This document shows, one piece after another, positions 61,853 to 64,000 of a DNA stretch of 64,000 nt. The first letter of the stretch is position 1. The number at the start of each line of letters is the position of its first letter. Under the pieces are notes generated by a model. That model was not told where the DNA came from and made no database searches. It saw only the letters and a program-made list of their open reading frames with translations. The stretch is from an uncultured Alphaproteobacteria bacterium (GTDB lineage Bacteria > Pseudomonadota > Alphaproteobacteria > Rhodospirillales > Rhodospirillaceae): NCBI GenBank assembly GCA_900079695.1, contig LT599022.1, positions 2,610,001 to 2,674,000 on the forward strand. Reading direction: 5' to 3'. Both the position numbers and the translations under genes were made by a program.

Positions 61853-63034
61853 ATGAAATCGATTTTGATCGGGTCGACGGCGCTGCTCGCGGCCGCCACC
61901 ATCGCCCCGTCGGCGCAAGCTTCCGAGCCGGTGAAGCTGCAGCTCGGCGGTTACATGGAATACTGGATGGCTGCGGCCGACCAGGACAAAGACTCCAACC
62001 TGAACGTGAACAGCTTCGACATCCAGGGTGAGTCGGAGATCTGGTTCGTCGGCAAGACCACCCTCGACAACGGCATGACCATCGGCGTGCAGGTCGAGCT
62101 CGAAGCCGGTTCGAACAACAACGGCGACGACACCATCGACGAGAGCTACCTCTTCCTCGAAGGCAAGTACGGTAAGGCGATCGTCGGTGCCGAGGATACC
62201 GCCGCGTACCTGATGTCCGTCTCCGCTCCGAGCGCGTCCGACCTGGGCGGCGCCTGGGTGACCTCGGAAGGCGATCAGATCCAGTACATGCCGACCAACG
62301 GCGTCATCGGTCTCGACGTGATCCCGAATACCCTGTCGGACGAGAACAAGCTGACCTACTTCACGCCGAAGTTCTACGGCGTGCAGGCCGGCGTGTCGTA
62401 CGTTCCGTCGAACAATCCGGGCGGCGACGATACCTGGGCGGGCGTGAGCGGCACCGTGGTCGTTCCGGCGGCCAACTCCGAGTCCGTCGCCAAGGCGCGG
62501 AATTTCGACGAGGCCTGGGCGTTCGGCCTAGCCTACGATGCCGATGTCGCGGGCGTGGGCGTGAAGGCTTCGGCCCACTACGTCACCATCGACATGGGCG
62601 GCACCAACGCCGGTCGCGTCAGCCAGGGCTTCACCGACGGCACCATCCGCGAGTTCGGCGGCGGGCTGAACCTGTCGTACCAGGGCTTCACCGTCGGTGG
62701 CGGCGTCAAGCGCAAGATCGCCGCGGGATCGACCCAGCTGAGTCCGACCGACGGCTTTGCCTGGAACGCGGGCGTGATGTACGCGGAAGGCCCGTACAAG
62801 GTCTCTCTGAACTATGCCAGCTCGAAGACGCAAGGCGTTGATCGGTCCGGCGGCCCGCTCGATGGCCACGACGAGATCGACGTGATCCGTCTTGGCGGCG
62901 CCTATGCCCTCGGCCCGGGTGTGAACCTGTTCGGTGAAGTCGGCTACACCAATGCCCAGGACGAGACCAGCGACAAATCCAAGGGCAACGAAGGCGCCTA
63001 CGGCGGCGTCGTCGGTCTTCACCTGAACTTCTAA
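61853..63034 (+). CDS. Outer-membrane porin 2
   Basis: The product is 393 aa. It has the same signal-peptide, beta-barrel and terminal-phenylalanine layout as porin 1. ATG 61853 has AGAGGGA upstream; an in-frame ATG at 61829 is further from any good site and would lengthen the signal peptide. The 342 bp at 61934-62275 differ from porin 1 at only four positions, while the signal-peptide part and several loops differ clearly. That pattern fits recent gene conversion between tandem copies. The 3' untranslated hairpins also match porin 1. Confidence 0.93.
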   Translation: MKSILIGSTALLAAATIAPSAQASEPVKLQLGGYMEYWMAAADQDKDSNLNVNSFDIQGESEIWFVGKTTLDNGMTIGVQVELEAGSNNNGDDTIDESYLFLEGKYGKAIVGAEDTAAYLMSVSAPSASDLGGAWVTSEGDQIQYMPTNGVIGLDVIPNTLSDENKLTYFTPKFYGVQAGVSYVPSNNPGGDDTWAGVSGTVVVPAANSESVAKARNFDEAWAFGLAYDADVAGVGVKASAHYVTIDMGGTNAGRVSQGFTDGTIREFGGGLNLSYQGFTVGGGVKRKIAAGSTQLSPTDGFAWNAGVMYAEGPYKVSLNYASSKTQGVDRSGGPLDGHDEIDVIRLGGAYALGPGVNLFGEVGYTNAQDETSDKSKGNEGAYGGVVGLHLNF

Positions 63035-63058
63035 TCCTTCTTCGGAAGGATGGTGCGC

Positions 63059-63082
63059 GGGGCGGCCCTAACGGGCCGCCCC
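63059..63082 (+). terminator. Terminator hairpin of porin 2
   Basis: The stem GGGGCGGCCC/GGGCCGCCCC (63059-63068 and 63073-63082) repeats that of porin 1, with loop TAAC. The T run is broken (GTTGCTTATAAG), so termination may be weaker. Confidence 0.8.
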
Positions 63083-63141
63083 GTTGCTTATAAGATGGTT
63101 CTGCCGAAAAAAGCGGCAAACCCGCCAAGCGGCTCCATAAG

Positions 63142-63159
63142 TGTGATAAATTCAGCACA
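63142..63159 (+). promoter_or_regulatory. 18-bp dyad upstream of porin 3
   Basis: TGTGATAAATTCAGCACA, followed by CCCTGTCGCG. It lies 130 bp before the porin 3 start. Confidence 0.5.
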
Positions 63160-63289
63160 CCCTGTCGCGGAAATGACATGCGTTCGCGTTTGCCCGTTGC
63201 CGGGTGCATAGCCCCTATGCTTTGAATTCCCTTGCATTCGCGACCGCCCATAGCCGTGGGGACTGGTGCTGAAACAAGAGGGAACGCAC

Positions 63290-64000
63290 ATGAAGACGAT
63301 TCTGATCGGGTCGACGGCGCTGCTCGCCGCCGCCATCATCGCGCCGGCCGCGCAGGCTTCCGAACCGGTGAAGCTGCAGCTCGGCGGTTTCATGGAATAC
63401 TACGTGACGGGTGCGTCGCAGGACGACGACTTCAAGGGGTCGGTCAACAGCTTCGACGTCCAGGGCGAAGGCGAGATCTACTTCCAGGGGAAGACCACGC
63501 TCGACAACGGCATGACCATCGGCGTGATGGTGCAGCTCGAATCCGGCACCGACAACAACGGCAGCGATACCATCGACGAGAGCTATCTCTACGTCGAGGG
63601 CAAGTACGGTAAGGCGATTCTCGGCTCGACCGACAACGTCGCCTACCTGATGCGCGCCACCGCGCCGAACGCGGCCTACACCGAAGTCGACGACACCGCG
63701 ATTCCGAACTATCTCGCGCGTCCGGACGACGTCACCGACAACATCACCGACCTCGGGTTCGACGGCGACGCCAACAAGGCGATCTACATGACGCCGAAGT
63801 TCTACGGCCTGCAGGCGGGCGTGTCGTATACCGCGTCGAACAACGGCGGCGGCGACGACGAATGGGCGAACGGTAGCAACAACCCGGTCACTCCGCTGAC
63901 CAACTCCGAATCCGTGGTGAAAGCCGTCGACTTCGACGAAGCGTGGGCGTTCGGCCTGTCCTACGAGCGTGAGATCGGCCCGGTCGGCATGCTCGCCACC
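63290..64000 (+). CDS. Outer-membrane porin 3, cut by the window end
   Basis: Only the first 237 codons are in the window, all in one frame. The leader CTGAAACAAGAGGGAACGCA is almost the same as that of porin 2. The signal peptide (MKTILIGSTALLAAAIIAPA) is followed by EPVKLQLGGFMEYYVTGASQ. The barrel is related to porins 1 and 2 but clearly more divergent and has an insertion near residues 115-140 (TAIPNYLARPDDVTDNITD). It is therefore an older duplicate not drawn into the recent conversion. The real end lies beyond 64000. Confidence 0.92.
   Translation, partial: MKTILIGSTALLAAAIIAPAAQASEPVKLQLGGFMEYYVTGASQDDDFKGSVNSFDVQGEGEIYFQGKTTLDNGMTIGVMVQLESGTDNNGSDTIDESYLYVEGKYGKAILGSTDNVAYLMRATAPNAAYTEVDDTAIPNYLARPDDVTDNITDLGFDGDANKAIYMTPKFYGLQAGVSYTASNNGGGDDEWANGSNNPVTPLTNSESVVKAVDFDEAWAFGLSYEREIGPVGMLAT

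Overview
The window is chromosomal DNA from an alphaproteobacterium, most likely of the Rhodospirillales. The evidence is high GC, dense operons with ATGA/GTGA stop-start overlaps, the hemE-hemH-hemJ-rho-mnmE-mnmG-rsmG-parA-parB-holA-lptE-leuS gene order, DUF3576 next to leuS, and porins of the short-signal 'KLQLGG' type seen in Rhodospirillaceae. The genus cannot be fixed from the sequence alone. The window appears to cross the replication origin: the intergenic gap at 44565-45011 between a PEP-synthase regulatory protein gene (the RP001 family) and hemE is where other alphaproteobacteria such as Caulobacter have oriC. It contains DnaA-box-like sequences, an AT-rich patch and four GANTC sites. 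Three parS-like palindromes (39763, 49614, 52865) flank it, and parAB lies 8.5-10 kb away.

Layout. 1-2062: EI24 fragment, bactofilin, small lipoprotein, nth. 2063-2435: two tandem copies of a multi-hairpin repeat. 2436-6433: dapB, dnaJ and dnaK, all leftward; a CIRCE operator overlaps a promoter-like sequence upstream of dnaK. 6717-7759: a coupled DUF1178-DUF1848 pair. 7806-8515: two unrecognised coupled small genes in lower-GC DNA. 8682-18612: secB, fxsA, Tim44-like, mltA, a lutABC lactate-utilisation operon with an unknown membrane protein gene inside it, Smr, an XRE regulator, hslUV and a second XRE regulator. 18838-23901: hisB-hisH-hisA-hisF, a frameshifted diguanylate cyclase gene, hisE and a HIT protein gene. 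23902-30694: LysE exporter, frameshifted comM, gshB, a second diguanylate cyclase, BON lipoprotein, yraN and rsmI. 30726-40678: LpoA-like lipoprotein, a CZB chemoreceptor, DUF1543, hemW, rdgB, rph, hrcA, grpE and a LysR regulator. 40781-44564: a small DUF1127-like ORF, then dnaQ, coaE, aroE, maf and the PEP synthase regulator. 45012-55156: hemE, hemH, hemJ, rho, ogt, mnmE, mnmG, rsmG, parA and parB. 55214-60125: holA, lptE, leuS and DUF3576. 60418-64000: three tandem outer-membrane porin genes, the last cut by the window edge.

How the genes work together. Most are housekeeping: protein folding and its heat-shock control (dnaK, dnaJ, grpE, hrcA, hslUV), histidine synthesis, haem synthesis, tRNA and rRNA modification, chromosome replication and segregation, and envelope assembly. 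Accessory signals sit inside conserved blocks. Two GGDEF genes interrupt the his cluster and the rsmI-yraN-gshB neighbourhood. The lut operon sits between mltA and smr. A roughly 140-170 bp repeat occurs four times, including inside the dapB-nth and rdgB-hemW gene pairs.

Points most worth checking: the origin/parS set, the dispersed repeat family, the CIRCE-dnaK arrangement, an 18-bp dyad placed about 130 bp upstream of each porin start, and two single-base frameshifts in otherwise intact conserved genes. I found no rRNA, tRNA, CRISPR array, insertion sequence or clear defence system.
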